This document shows, in pieces, positions 1-8,816 of a stretch of DNA of 34,295 nt. The translations under genes were made by a program, and so were the position numbers. The stretch's first letter is position 1. Every line of letters starts with the position of its first letter. The stretch is from an uncultured Rhodospirillales bacterium (lineage in GTDB: Bacteria; Pseudomonadota; Alphaproteobacteria; Kiloniellales; Kiloniellaceae). A model generated the notes under the pieces. That model did not search any database. It had not been told where the DNA came from and saw nothing but the letters and a program-made list of their open reading frames with translations. The DNA is taken from assembly GCA_913060675.1 (NCBI GenBank), contig CAJXUS010000045.1, positions 1 through 34,295 of the forward strand. The letters are read 5' to 3'.

Positions 1-50
1 TACGAGATCAGCCTCGGTCTCGTGGGCTCGGAGATGTGTATAAGAGACAG
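1..50. other. Illumina Nextera i7-side adapter (artefact)
   Basis: Positions 1-8 match the end of the P7 primer, 9-16 (CAGCCTCG) fit an i7 index, 17-31 match the Nextera read-2 stem, and 32-50 are the 19-base transposase mosaic end. This is library sequence, not genome; real DNA starts at 51. Confidence 0.97.
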
Positions 51-241
51 GTAATATTTCTTTGGAATATGGCTGCGGTGCAACCGTTATAGTTAAAAAT
101 TGTTTGAATGAAAAGATTTGCTGTCTCATGAATTATTAACCCCTCAGGTTGTAATCTTGTACCATTCGGAACTATGGGAGCAAGCTTATCGCCTCGGGTT
201 CATTTGGATATAGATTTGGTGGATATAAAATCGGCACGGTA
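51..241. other. Upstream region without a recognisable gene
   Basis: This AT-rich stretch precedes the first gene. I see no complete gene in it. The reading frame of the downstream gene is open from 155, but it offers no ATG or GTG before the TTG at 242. The codons just upstream would encode a basic and aromatic stretch (YRFGGYKIG) that would suit a signal-peptide n-region, so the true start may lie upstream at a rare codon or be hidden by a sequence error. Confidence 0.5.
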
Positions 242-1720
242 TTGTTTTTATCGCTGTCTTTGGTGGTGCTCCAAATCAATGAGGGGCAGGGGGCTTCTTT
301 AGGTCAGACCACCCCGAGCGTCTTACCCCAAACACTCCTCGATGCGACTTTTACTTACAGGCCAGAAACTAATAGGCCAGAAACGAGCAAGCCCAAAAAG
401 TTTCGCAAAATCGAAGTTGCGGCCATTTCCACCCCGACTGTTGCGACGAAAAAGACCGATGAAGCCCCCGTGCGGCAGGATATTTATATCCGAAACAATG
501 GCTTGCAGACTAGGCGTCATGGTGCGGCGACGGCCAAGGGAATTATCCTTCACATCAATGCTCACAACGAGGTCCGGTCCAATGCGGTGGCGATGGTCCC
601 GGCGATTTATGGCGATCTCAACCGCGAGGGCTGGGATGTGCAAGCGTTATATCTGACCTTGCCGTTGGCACAGATTGTCGCCAATTCGCCTTTTAATTCT
701 GCCCTGCAAGACGTTGCGGCTTTGCCAGGGGTTGGAGGGTCGGTAGATCCCCAGATAAACTTTGATCGGCGGACCCCTGATTGGCGGATCTCTGATGAAA
801 GGTCCAGGGATGCGGGGATAGATAGCCGCGATGTTTTTGCGCGGATCTTGGCGCGTATGTTGTGGGACTATCGCCGTCAGGGCTATGAACGCATTGTGTT
901 GTCTGGTCAACGGATACCCGCTTTTCATCTCTTGCATGCGAGCTTGGTTTACCCGGATCTGCCTTATGACCATCTGATCATCAATGATCCAACCCCCGAT
1001 TGGACCGGGCAGCTTGATAATAGTTATGGCAACTGGTTGATCGGGGCGATGCAAAACTTTCCAACTGACAGGGCTGTATTTCTGAGCTTTTCAGAAAACA
1101 GCCGTTTTTTCCCCGGTAGTGACTATTTTGATGAGCTGGAAGAGGTGATGAAACGCACCGGGCTGACTTCTTATGTGATCCGAGGGGATGAGCAACGGGT
1201 GCGACGCAAACTGTCCAGCTGGTCCTTTTCCCCGCAAGTGTTTTCCCATTTTTACAAACATTGTTTGGTTGGCTTTCTTGAAAAGCGGAGTGAGATTTCT
1301 TCTGGCCCCTACGACTGCGTCCCCAACGATAACAAAGAAGCAAACGCGGACTGGATGCAACTGCGCTCTGATATCGTCGAAAGCGGAGCCGAAATGCTTA
1401 GACCTGAAACCTTCCAACAAATATTGGTCGGCAGGCCCTTAGAGATCAAAACCATCTTCGGTATCCACGCTCAGAGCCAATATACCGCCGACGGCCGCCA
1501 TATCTTCCGCGCCCAAGGCAAGAGCTACGAAACCACCTGGTTCTTCGAAGGCTATAACATCTGTACCAAAAGGGGTGAGGGTCAAACCTGCCGCCGGATC
1601 TACCGCTACGCCGACAACCATTTCATCTTCCTCAACCCCGCCAACGGTAAAGTCACCAGCTGGTCGAGGTATCAAGAGGACGCAAGTGTGGAGAGTGTGA
1701 TGGAAGTTGGGCTGGAGTAG
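242..1720 (+). CDS. Exported protein with alpha/beta-hydrolase-like central domain
   Basis: This is a 492-residue protein of unknown function. The N-terminus (residues 1-18, FLSLSLVVLQINEGQGA) looks like a short signal peptide, so it probably acts in the periplasm. A low-complexity linker with a duplicated RPET motif follows. The central part (about residues 98-260) starts with a beta strand and histidine (KGIILHINAHN) and later has YERIVLSGQRIPAFHLL. These sit where alpha/beta hydrolases of the DUF3530 type carry the first strand and the nucleophile elbow, but the G-x-S-x-G serine is replaced. The C-terminal 90 residues contain W, paired Cys (NIC, QTC) and a CRRIYRY motif, suggesting a small disulfide-linked beta domain. 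The TTG start is the only usual start codon in the open frame. Catalytic function is doubtful, and the hydrolase relation is a structural guess. Confidence 0.6.
   Translation: MFLSLSLVVLQINEGQGASLGQTTPSVLPQTLLDATFTYRPETNRPETSKPKKFRKIEVAAISTPTVATKKTDEAPVRQDIYIRNNGLQTRRHGAATAKGIILHINAHNEVRSNAVAMVPAIYGDLNREGWDVQALYLTLPLAQIVANSPFNSALQDVAALPGVGGSVDPQINFDRRTPDWRISDERSRDAGIDSRDVFARILARMLWDYRRQGYERIVLSGQRIPAFHLLHASLVYPDLPYDHLIINDPTPDWTGQLDNSYGNWLIGAMQNFPTDRAVFLSFSENSRFFPGSDYFDELEEVMKRTGLTSYVIRGDEQRVRRKLSSWSFSPQVFSHFYKHCLVGFLEKRSEISSGPYDCVPNDNKEANADWMQLRSDIVESGAEMLRPETFQQILVGRPLEIKTIFGIHAQSQYTADGRHIFRAQGKSYETTWFFEGYNICTKRGEGQTCRRIYRYADNHFIFLNPANGKVTSWSRYQEDASVESVMEVGLE
359..384. repeat. 15-bp-period tandem duplication in coding sequence
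   Basis: AGGCCAGAAAC occurs at 359-369 and again at 374-384, a period of 15 bp. It encodes the repeated RPETN/RPETS in the linker of the first gene. The frame is preserved, as expected for a slippage duplication. Confidence 0.75.
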
Positions 1721-1796
1721 GGACTTAAACGTTACCCGTACAGTTTTGATTTGAAAAAATCTCTTTCGAAGTAGAAGTAGAAATCTATCCCTGTGA

Positions 1797-2318
1797 TTAA
1801 TCTTTTGGCACCAGATGACGATAAACTAGATCTCCACGATCTACTACTTTTCCTTGGCGATCTAAAATTGCTCCTAGTCGCTTTGCAAGTGCGATAGAGC
1901 GATGATTTTCAGGAGCGATATAACTTACCAGTGTCTCAGTGATCTTGTTTTCAATTGCCCAAGTTCGAGCAGCGATTGCAGCCTCGAAAGCAAGACCTTT
2001 ACCCTCATATCCTTCGAATAACAGCCATCCTAATTCAGGCTCAGGGAAATGGTCGTGCCACAGGATCGCGACTTGCCCAATCAACGCCTTGTTTTCTTTG
2101 AGCTCCAGCGCCCACGGCCCAAATCCCATCAAGGCCCAGTGTCCAACTTCAGCCGCATAGGAATACCAAGCTTGGCGTTTATCAAGTAGGCCCATATGGA
2201 CCGCACGATGAGAGGTATACATGTTGGCATAACCGTCAAAATCGGCCCTCCTGTGATGACGAAGGCGTAAACGCGGGGTTTCTAGGGTTGGTGCCGTATT
2301 CATGAATTTATGTGTCAT
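1797..2318 (-). CDS. GNAT family N-acetyltransferase, RimJ/RimL type
   Basis: This 173-residue protein should transfer the acetyl group of acetyl-CoA to an amine, such as a protein N-terminus or a small molecule. It has the RimJ/RimL layout: an opening LETPRLRLRHHRRADF, a strand ALIGQVAILW, the acetyl-CoA pyrophosphate loop ELGWLLFEGYEGKGLAFEAA (about residues 101-120; the Q/R-x-x-G-x-G/A motif reads EGYEGKGLA), and the late motif SYIAPENHRSIALAKRLGA (about residues 141-159). Length is normal for the family. The start is the first ATG; a second ATG five codons in is an alternative, and neither has a strong ribosome binding site. It is transcribed convergently with the gene at 242-1720. The substrate cannot be predicted. 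Confidence 0.9.
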   Translation of the reverse strand: MTHKFMNTAPTLETPRLRLRHHRRADFDGYANMYTSHRAVHMGLLDKRQAWYSYAAEVGHWALMGFGPWALELKENKALIGQVAILWHDHFPEPELGWLLFEGYEGKGLAFEAAIAARTWAIENKITETLVSYIAPENHRSIALAKRLGAILDRQGKVVDRGDLVYRHLVPKD

Positions 2319-2363
2319 TATGGGTTTGTGCTTTGTTTAAACGGGGTATTAATTGGGGATATT

Positions 2364-3575
2364 TCACTTAAACATGGCATGGCCAACCGCTGGATATGCC
2401 GTGAAAACGTTTATATGAATTGAAAATACTTCCTTTGTTTCTGGGTCGTATAAAAATTCACTGGGATGTAATTTTTCATCAGGAAGGTAACCCGCTTTCG
2501 GAGAGATAATGGTATCTCCTCGAATGTATGGAGCATGAAGAGGAGGACGATAATTGTTCTTCAAGTTGGGAGATCCATCTTCTCCTCTAATTCTCTTGTC
2601 TTGACGGTGTAAAATAAGGCGATCCCAGATACCGTTTTTTGTCACTCTTAACGCTGGTCCTTCTGGGAAAAGATATTCGATACGGGTTTCCGGTGTTGTA
2701 GTTGTTCTGATAGCTGTTCTAGGTTCTCTACCACTTAATTCTGTTGAGTAAACACCACGTGCACGGTATGTGTTTGAAATGGATGGATTGTTTCCGGCAT
2801 ATTTGTTGAATATATTTTAAAGAATGAACCTTGGTTGCTTGTCTCCAAGTTCAGGACGACGTTCTACCATCTGCGCTTGTGTGTAACTATCGAGTTCGGC
2901 GTCAAGTTCAGGTCTATGTCCTCTCCACTGTTCTTCATTTAAGACGCGGGCGTAGTAGCCATTGTATCTAATTCTCTTGTAATCTTTGTTGTCATTTTTG
3001 GTGTAAATAGTTCCGCTGAACCATTGAAAATCTTCTGCACTAATCTTCTCTTGAGCGGCAGTTTTTTCGTCAATGAGTTCTGTATGGAAGCTATAGTCTT
3101 TAATTCTTGATGTTGTTGATTTAAAGGAATCCCGATCAATATAGATTTCGAGTGTTTTCAGCGTTGAGTAATTTGGTGTCCAGCCGATACGAGGGGTATA
3201 GTCAGGTGGAAGTTGCTTTGCTCTAATGCTTTTTACTTCTTTGCTATCTGTGTATTCCTCTCGGTCGCATTCATATGGCGTTGATAGCATTATTGCCCCA
3301 CCGTCAGCGAGTTCGGTCCCGATTGCAAAGGGATAGGATAAGTATTTTGTCACGCCTCGCTTAAACCAGCCACCATGGCTCAGACTTGTTTTACAGGTAA
3401 CAATTCGTTCTATATGAATTGGTTGATCATCTACCTTCATATCGACCGTCACACGGGCATAAAAGGTTGGCCCATGTAAGGGGCGCTGTGACCACATCAT
3501 GTAACCGAAAAAAACAATAGGGATCGAGACGATAATACCGATCATATAAAGAAAAAATTTCAGGATATTATTCAT
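2364..3575 (-). pseudogene. Membrane-anchored paralogue split by one in-frame TAA
   Basis: The ATG at 3575 opens a 252-codon frame that stops at a TAA (2817-2819). The same frame then continues without another stop down to 2364. Both halves align end to end with the 395-residue protein encoded just upstream (3568-4755): DMKV-DQP, TPYECDREEY, PRIGWT-YS, QWRG-P-LD-ELD and RRPEL in the first half; WDRLIL, a proline-rich segment and the TVYP/TAYP tail in the second. The stop falls where the paralogue has RSMF: the protein reads RFIL, stop, NIF. A single nonsense change therefore interrupts a gene of about 403 codons. Residues 1-28 form a membrane anchor. The start overlaps the upstream gene by 8 bases (ATGAATAA), so the two were co-translated. 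The 252-residue product may still be made; readthrough is possible but unproven. Confidence 0.8.
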
Positions 3576-4755
3576 ATTTTTTAAGATCCCGGAAAAGAGG
3601 ATTATCCTTTTCAGGATAGACAGTAAAAGTTGTTCGATTAATCTCGTAAATGTTTTTAGTTACTGGGTTATATATAAAACGGCTAAAATGTTTGTTTTCG
3701 ATTGGATCTATTCGTTGGTCACCGAGAAGGTATGATTTCTCTGTATAGGGTGGCTTTATTTGTCCTGACTTAGGTCGGTAACGAGGTTTATGACGCAGAA
3801 TTAACCGATCCCAAGTGTTGTTTTGGATGATGTCAAAGGTTAGCTCTCTCTCTGTAAGTTGTATTACTGACTGATGCTTGTTTAAATCTTGGCCAAAACC
3901 GCGTGGCAATTGATTATCAGCCAGTTTTCTTGAGCTAACCCCGCCGCCGCTATAGCCCGAAACAATCGGTCCGTTTTTTGGAAGCTCCCAAAACATCGAA
4001 CGCAAAAGGTAGGATGGGGAGTTTTCGTTCAATTCAGGTCTGTGTACGACTAAGGACGCTATCTGATACTTATCAAGTTCGTGGTCTAGTATAGGGTTTA
4101 GCCCTCGCCACTGACTTTCATTGAGCACCAACGCGTAGTCAGCTTCAAAATTTATCCTTGGGTTTTCTCTTTGGCCTACGGTTCCTGAAAACCATATGAA
4201 ATCATCTGCTTTTGAGGGAGAGTAATCCCTCCTAGATACTAATTCACTATGAATTTTTATATCTTTTATGCGTGTCTTGGGATGGGTGAAGGATTTTCGA
4301 TCTATATAGTATTCGAGGGTTTCAATTGGGCTATAGCTTGACGTCCAGCCAATACGAGGAACATAATCGGGTGCATTTTGACGCGCACGAATTTGAATTT
4401 CATTTGTTTCATCCAGGTACTCTTCACGGTCACACTCATAAGGTGTCCACATCATGACCGCGCTTTTATCGGGTAACCGCTGACCAAAGGCAATTGGGGA
4501 GGGTTTGTATTGAGTGTAAGAACGCTTGCCTAAACTTTCTAGTCCTCCACTGCCTAATGCGATTGTCTCACATGTTATCACCCGCTCCATATGAACGGGT
4601 TGGTCGTTTACTTTCATATCCACACTGACACGGACATAAAAAGTTGGTGCATGTTCCCCGCGTTGCAGCCACATTAAGCCGAGCACAATAACGATTGGTA
4701 TGGCTATGATTGAGCCAAATATTGTCAAAAGACCCTTCTGAATTATGTTGCCCAT
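3568..4755 (-). CDS. Membrane-anchored protein of unknown family (395 aa)
   Basis: I do not recognise this family. Residues about 7-29 (LLTIFGSIIAIPIVIVLGLMWLQ) form one transmembrane helix, giving an N-in anchor with a large periplasmic domain. Conserved between this protein and its neighbour at 2364-3575 are DMKVNDQPVHMERVITCE, TPYECDREEY, PRIGWT, IDR-SF, QWRG, HRPEL and WDRLIL. The two conserved cysteines (in ITCE and YECD) may form a disulfide. It lies between the EF-hand gene (stop codon of that gene region at 4806, 50-bp gap) and the paralogue (8-base overlap), so the three probably form one operon. The pair looks like a tandem duplication followed by decay of the second copy. No catalytic motif is visible. 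Confidence 0.7.
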   Translation of the reverse strand: MGNIIQKGLLTIFGSIIAIPIVIVLGLMWLQRGEHAPTFYVRVSVDMKVNDQPVHMERVITCETIALGSGGLESLGKRSYTQYKPSPIAFGQRLPDKSAVMMWTPYECDREEYLDETNEIQIRARQNAPDYVPRIGWTSSYSPIETLEYYIDRKSFTHPKTRIKDIKIHSELVSRRDYSPSKADDFIWFSGTVGQRENPRINFEADYALVLNESQWRGLNPILDHELDKYQIASLVVHRPELNENSPSYLLRSMFWELPKNGPIVSGYSGGGVSSRKLADNQLPRGFGQDLNKHQSVIQLTERELTFDIIQNNTWDRLILRHKPRYRPKSGQIKPPYTEKSYLLGDQRIDPIENKHFSRFIYNPVTKNIYEINRTTFTVYPEKDNPLFRDLKKYE

Positions 4756-4805
4756 TAAACCAGTGCCTTAATCATTATGATTGGTCGCCTTGTCTGATGA
4801 ATGGG

Positions 4806-6578
4806 TCAATTTGAGGCCTTTCGTTCTGCTGTTATATCGATTTGACTATCGCAGTGTTCTGATGAACCTTCGATCGGTTTTCCTGTTTCGGCTAAGTAAA
4901 TACAGGAATGACCCGGGTTTCCTTGTGGCATAGAGACCTCTTTGGGCAGAATGAAGTTTACGGATCGTCCGCCGTTTAGCTCAGCCGGGAAGCGGCTAAA
5001 TTCTGAAGTTATACGATAGGTCCTATATTTCACACGCTCCAGATGTCCGTTTTCCATGAGCTGAATAAGTCCGGCATAACTCGGTAAGGTTTGGTATATT
5101 TCGACATTTTTAGAGGCGATGATGGAGGCATGGTTCAAGTTTACGACGCCATCTGGGGTGAATTCTCTAAAAATCCCAACCGTTTCGGGATGTGCTTTTG
5201 ATCCCGTTGGTAAGTCTTTGGCCCAAAGTTCTTCGATATCTCTTTTCTCCCCATTTTTTAAAAAGTAGGTGCCGTCCTCATCGTCCACTATATAGCGCTT
5301 GGCAGAACTCGAAGGGTTTTTGGATTTTAAGACTGAGGGAAGTGTGATCTTGGCTATTTTGTAGCCGCCGATAACCTCTGTAGCATGGCGACCGAACTTA
5401 TCCTTGATGAATTTTTGTGCTTGCTTTGCAACTTCAGGCGTTTCCTTGTTGAAATTTTTAATACAGTCACCGGGGGTTAAGAAGGTGATCTTGGATTTAT
5501 CAACACCAATGACACCAACACCATCTTCTTTGCGTTGATGAGTAAGGACAAGATGAGAGATCCGCTTACTTGCCCCTTTAATTTGCCAGATCATCCCCTC
5601 AAAAGTCGTTGCATAGATATAAATCTTACTAACACCAGGCTCTATTTCAATTGTTCCTGTGGTGGTTTCGCGATCCTGTCCGGACACCGACACCGTCGAG
5701 ATCGCGCTGCCTTCTCTTGCTCCGATGACATAGATTTTATCGTGGTCGCCGGGTTCCGGTAACTCACAGGCTTGGAGCCTTACGAGGTATTTTTGGTACT
5801 GTTCTCGTTGGTGGTTTCTCTTTTCGGCAATCACCTTCGCGGTTTTTACCCGTTTGAATTCATCAGAATCAATAACGGCATCCCCATTGTCATCGTAATA
5901 ATCAAACGCCTCGACACCAAGGTTGGCTAGTTCTGTGAAGGTAAGCTTTCCGTCCTTATTGGGATCGAGTGTTAGAAGTTCTGCAATCCGTTGAGTTTTT
6001 GTTCGCGGTTTGTTTAGGGCATAATCTTGGGATGCGAGTTGGATTTCTTCAAGATCTATCGTGCGATCACCGTTTGTATCGGCTCTCAGAATTTTCTCTA
6101 TTTGGCTTTTGATTTTATCTAATTTTCGCTTTTCAGAATCGCTTAAATTGTCTTGATTAAATTGATCCGGTATCAGGGCCAACAACTCTTCTTCGGTAAT
6201 TGAGCCGTCTTTATTGGTATCATTTCTACGATAGTATTTTAGTCTGCGATCTCTGTGTTTCAGGATTTCTTTGCTATCGATCTCAATGATCACCTTTTGG
6301 TCGATAAATTTATGGTGCCGTCCCAATTGTCGAAGCGGCAGAACCAGGCGAGCAATATATTGTTCTTTAAAGGTAGTGCGATTGAATCCCCCAATCAAAA
6401 TTCGCGAAGGTATCTTTGCTTCAAGCTCTAACTCTTGTTGGGTTAGAGGTTCCCGAGCTTCATATCCTGCGGCTTTAAGCAAGGGGGGAGGTGCGTCTGG
6501 AGTTAGATAGAAAAGGAGACCAAAAACGGTAAAAAAGCCTATAAAGGCTGTAAGCGCGATAATTTTAACTGGTGCCAT
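4806..6578 (-). CDS. Membrane-anchored protein with four EF-hand calcium loops
   Basis: This is a 590-residue protein. A transmembrane helix at residues 5-25 is followed by PDAPPP, so most of the chain should be periplasmic. Four canonical 12-residue EF-hand loops are visible: D120-E131 (DTNKDGSITEEE), D167-E178 (DTNGDRTIDLEE), D205-E216 (DPNKDGKLTFTE) and D229-E240 (DDNGDAVIDSDE), each with acidic positions 1, 3, 5 and 12 suited to calcium. The remaining 340 residues do not match a family I know. They start with a beta-rich segment (YVIGAREGSAISTVSVSG) and end with a Cys-containing tail (HSCIYLAETG, EHCDS). It is the first gene of a probable three-gene minus-strand operon with two paralogous anchored proteins. 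A calcium-responsive envelope role is inferred from the loops only. Confidence 0.8.
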   Translation of the reverse strand: MAPVKIIALTAFIGFFTVFGLLFYLTPDAPPPLLKAAGYEAREPLTQQELELEAKIPSRILIGGFNRTTFKEQYIARLVLPLRQLGRHHKFIDQKVIIEIDSKEILKHRDRRLKYYRRNDTNKDGSITEEELLALIPDQFNQDNLSDSEKRKLDKIKSQIEKILRADTNGDRTIDLEEIQLASQDYALNKPRTKTQRIAELLTLDPNKDGKLTFTELANLGVEAFDYYDDNGDAVIDSDEFKRVKTAKVIAEKRNHQREQYQKYLVRLQACELPEPGDHDKIYVIGAREGSAISTVSVSGQDRETTTGTIEIEPGVSKIYIYATTFEGMIWQIKGASKRISHLVLTHQRKEDGVGVIGVDKSKITFLTPGDCIKNFNKETPEVAKQAQKFIKDKFGRHATEVIGGYKIAKITLPSVLKSKNPSSSAKRYIVDDEDGTYFLKNGEKRDIEELWAKDLPTGSKAHPETVGIFREFTPDGVVNLNHASIIASKNVEIYQTLPSYAGLIQLMENGHLERVKYRTYRITSEFSRFPAELNGGRSVNFILPKEVSMPQGNPGHSCIYLAETGKPIEGSSEHCDSQIDITAERKASN

Positions 6579-6728
6579 TGAGAAACAAACCCTATTGCCA
6601 AACTAACTCTTGATTTCAAAGCGATAGTATTTATTTTTTGTCACTAATCCGTTAATTATATCTTGCATTGGTTGTATCTTCGTGGTGCCCTTGGGGCCAA
6701 GGGATTTTGCTATTCTTGATGGGGCGCT

Positions 6729-7319
6729 ATGTATATTCTCTTTCGCTTTTTCCTTCTGTTTTGCTCAAAAGAATTCATAACTTACTACCTGGATTTGCGA
6801 CAAAAGAAGGTCGTGAACACCAGGGTTCTATCATCTACGGTAACTCTGTCATTATTATCCATGGGAGGCTTTTTATTTGCCTGCGGAGCGATTTATTACA
6901 ATCTGTGGGATACCCGAACTCAGCATGACTGGCAGCTTCGCGGTGGCTTGATATTTATTTTCTTCATCATTTTCTTGTTTTGTTATTCATGGATTAAATC
7001 TCTTGAAGAAGCCGTTTTTGCTTATAGCGACGGTGAGTTGGTTACGGGTACACTTGTGCAGAAAAAATTGACCCAAAAAGGTTTTACGTTGAAGTACGAG
7101 TTTGAAGCGGCGGGTGAAAAAATGATCCTAACAAAAGATCGACAATCTTATTCTACGGCTAAAAAGGTTGGTCTCGGCCATATAATACCGGTTATCTATG
7201 CCAAATCATCTCCGCGCCATGCCAAGTTTTATAATCCAAGCAGTTTTTCTCAATATTGTCTTGATACGACGAAAGAGCAGCCAAAGTTCAATAAGCCAGA
7301 GAGAGAATACATTTTGTAA
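6729..7319 (+). CDS. DUF3592-like two-helix membrane protein (copy 1)
   Basis: This 196-residue protein starts MYILFRFFLLFCSKEFITYY. It has two transmembrane helices (about residues 39-60 and 72-91) and then a soluble beta domain with FAYSDGELVTGTL, LKYEFEAAGEK and PVIYAKSSP, ending near CLD. This order is typical of DUF3592-type proteins, whose function is unknown. The same signature (AYSDG, IYA-S-P, CLD) recurs in the proteins at 8219-8812 and 18939-19520, so this is a paralogous family in this genome. It is the first gene of a plus-strand run ending with a Crp/Fnr regulator, and it diverges from the EF-hand gene across a 150-bp spacer that should hold both promoters. Confidence 0.75.
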   Translation: MYILFRFFLLFCSKEFITYYLDLRQKKVVNTRVLSSTVTLSLLSMGGFLFACGAIYYNLWDTRTQHDWQLRGGLIFIFFIIFLFCYSWIKSLEEAVFAYSDGELVTGTLVQKKLTQKGFTLKYEFEAAGEKMILTKDRQSYSTAKKVGLGHIIPVIYAKSSPRHAKFYNPSSFSQYCLDTTKEQPKFNKPEREYIL

Positions 7320-7377
7320 GTTGTCTGTTATTTCTACCTGAATGGATAATTAAAAACCTATTTATGTACGGTGTTTC

Positions 7378-8190
7378 ATGTCTTTTATCTTTCGTTTTTG
7401 TCTGCTGTTCCGTACGAACAAACGCCTAAACTTACGGGCTTGTTTGCGTGTTGTGACTTTAACTTTGGCTTTGGTCCCGGCCTTGGCGATAGGTGGTGCC
7501 AGCGGTGCTTTTGCGCAAACGCCAAATGCGTCATCCTTGGAACAGTTGACTACTCATTCCTGGGTTACGGAAAAGGCGAAGTTCCTCGATAGTGATGAGT
7601 TTGCCAATGTGCTTTTTCAAACCACGGGTGGTTTTCCAAATTTCAATGGTGAACTGAAATACAACGATACTGCCGACGATATTATGGAACTGTTGTTAGC
7701 AGAACAAAAAGGGCTGAAAGGCCGAGACGGTAAACACGGCCATATTGAAACCACCCTGACGACCTTGGGAGCTCTGGCGGGGTTTTCTGCTCAAATGGGG
7801 CTGCGTGAAGCCGTGATCAACACAGGCGAAATGAACGAGCAAGAGGTCTTTGTTGTAATAGATACTGTTGGGGGCGAAAAATTCTATGCGGGGGATGCTC
7901 TCAATGAAGCCCTGTTTGAACCCAGCTCGGGTAATCTGTCAATTTGGACCCTGGTGGGCGGCGCTGCGGAGAGTATGGGAGCCAAAGATCTGATAAAGAT
8001 GAAGCCCTTGGCGAGGCATGTTATGTCGAGAATTGGTAGTAAAGGCTTTGGTATTCCCCGGCTTCCGGCTGAAAATATGCCACTTCATTCTCCGCTTGAG
8101 CTGCTCGATAAATACTGGAACCCGATGCGCAATCTTTTGGCTTCGAGTGTGAAAACGCCCTTGGCCTGGCCTTCTTATTTCAGGCTATAG
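7378..8190 (+). CDS. Exported protein of unknown family (270 aa)
   Basis: I do not recognise the family. Residues about 24-46 form a clear signal-peptide core (RVVTLTLALVPALAIGGASGAFA) with a likely cleavage after AFA, so the mature protein is periplasmic. The n-region is unusually long (about 24 residues), and its first dozen residues (MSFIFRFCLLFR) resemble the starts of the DUF3592-like neighbours. The mature part has no obvious catalytic motif. It includes NFNGELKYNDTADDIMELL, HIETTLTTLGALAGFSAQMGLREA and a helical C-terminus. It lies 58 bp after copy 1 and 28 bp before copy 2 of the DUF3592-like genes, so it is probably in the same operon and may act with them in the envelope. Confidence 0.65.
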   Translation: MSFIFRFCLLFRTNKRLNLRACLRVVTLTLALVPALAIGGASGAFAQTPNASSLEQLTTHSWVTEKAKFLDSDEFANVLFQTTGGFPNFNGELKYNDTADDIMELLLAEQKGLKGRDGKHGHIETTLTTLGALAGFSAQMGLREAVINTGEMNEQEVFVVIDTVGGEKFYAGDALNEALFEPSSGNLSIWTLVGGAAESMGAKDLIKMKPLARHVMSRIGSKGFGIPRLPAENMPLHSPLELLDKYWNPMRNLLASSVKTPLAWPSYFRL

Positions 8191-8218
8191 AACTTATATA
8201 AAATAGGTATCCCAGTTT

Positions 8219-8812
8219 ATGTCCTTTCTGTTTCGCTTTTTTCTTCTGTTTTGCTCTCGGGAATTCATCACATTTTATGGAGAGTTGCGTCGCCAGGACA
8301 GGGTGAACACTGATGTTTTAGCGATCTATATGGCAAATTTTGCGCGCTGGATGGGGCTTTATCTCTTTGTCGTTGGGCTATTTTATTACAATGCCTGGCA
8401 GTTTTATCTCGCGCCGGAAAACCCCTGGGTGCGCGGTGGCGGGTTGTTTGTCTTAGTGTTCTTCTTTGGCCTCTTCCTTTGGCCGCGGATCAAGGCGCTG
8501 GAGAAAACGGCCTTTGCCTATAGCGATGGTGTCTTGGTTGAAGGCAGGCTTTTTGACAAGGATTCCTATCGTAAGCGTCGGATTTTGAAATACGCCTACA
8601 AGGTTGATGGCAAGATTTTTAAACTGCAGAGGGCCGGGCAATCATTACTGGACTTTATCCGTAAAAAACAGGGCGAGGAGGCGACAGTGATCTATGCCCA
8701 GTCGGCCCCGAATATCGCGGTGATATATGAGCGGGATCTCTTTGCCAAACGCTGTCTGGATCGGGATAAAGCTTTGCCGAAAGCTCGGCATGTTGAGAGT
8801 GTGAGCGCATAA
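8219..8812 (+). CDS. DUF3592-like two-helix membrane protein (copy 2)
   Basis: This 197-residue paralogue of the protein at 6729-7319 shares the opening (MSFLFRFFLLFCSREFITFY), two transmembrane helices (about residues 42-60 and 71-90), FAYSDGVLVEGRLF, LKYAYKVDGKIFKL, TVIYAQSAPN and the closing AKRCLD. Molecular function is unknown. The gene ends 4 bases before the Crp/Fnr-family gene, so the two are almost certainly on one transcript and probably translationally coupled. This suggests the membrane protein and the regulator belong to one response. Confidence 0.75.
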   Translation: MSFLFRFFLLFCSREFITFYGELRRQDRVNTDVLAIYMANFARWMGLYLFVVGLFYYNAWQFYLAPENPWVRGGGLFVLVFFFGLFLWPRIKALEKTAFAYSDGVLVEGRLFDKDSYRKRRILKYAYKVDGKIFKLQRAGQSLLDFIRKKQGEEATVIYAQSAPNIAVIYERDLFAKRCLDRDKALPKARHVESVSA

Positions 8813-8816
8813 AGTT

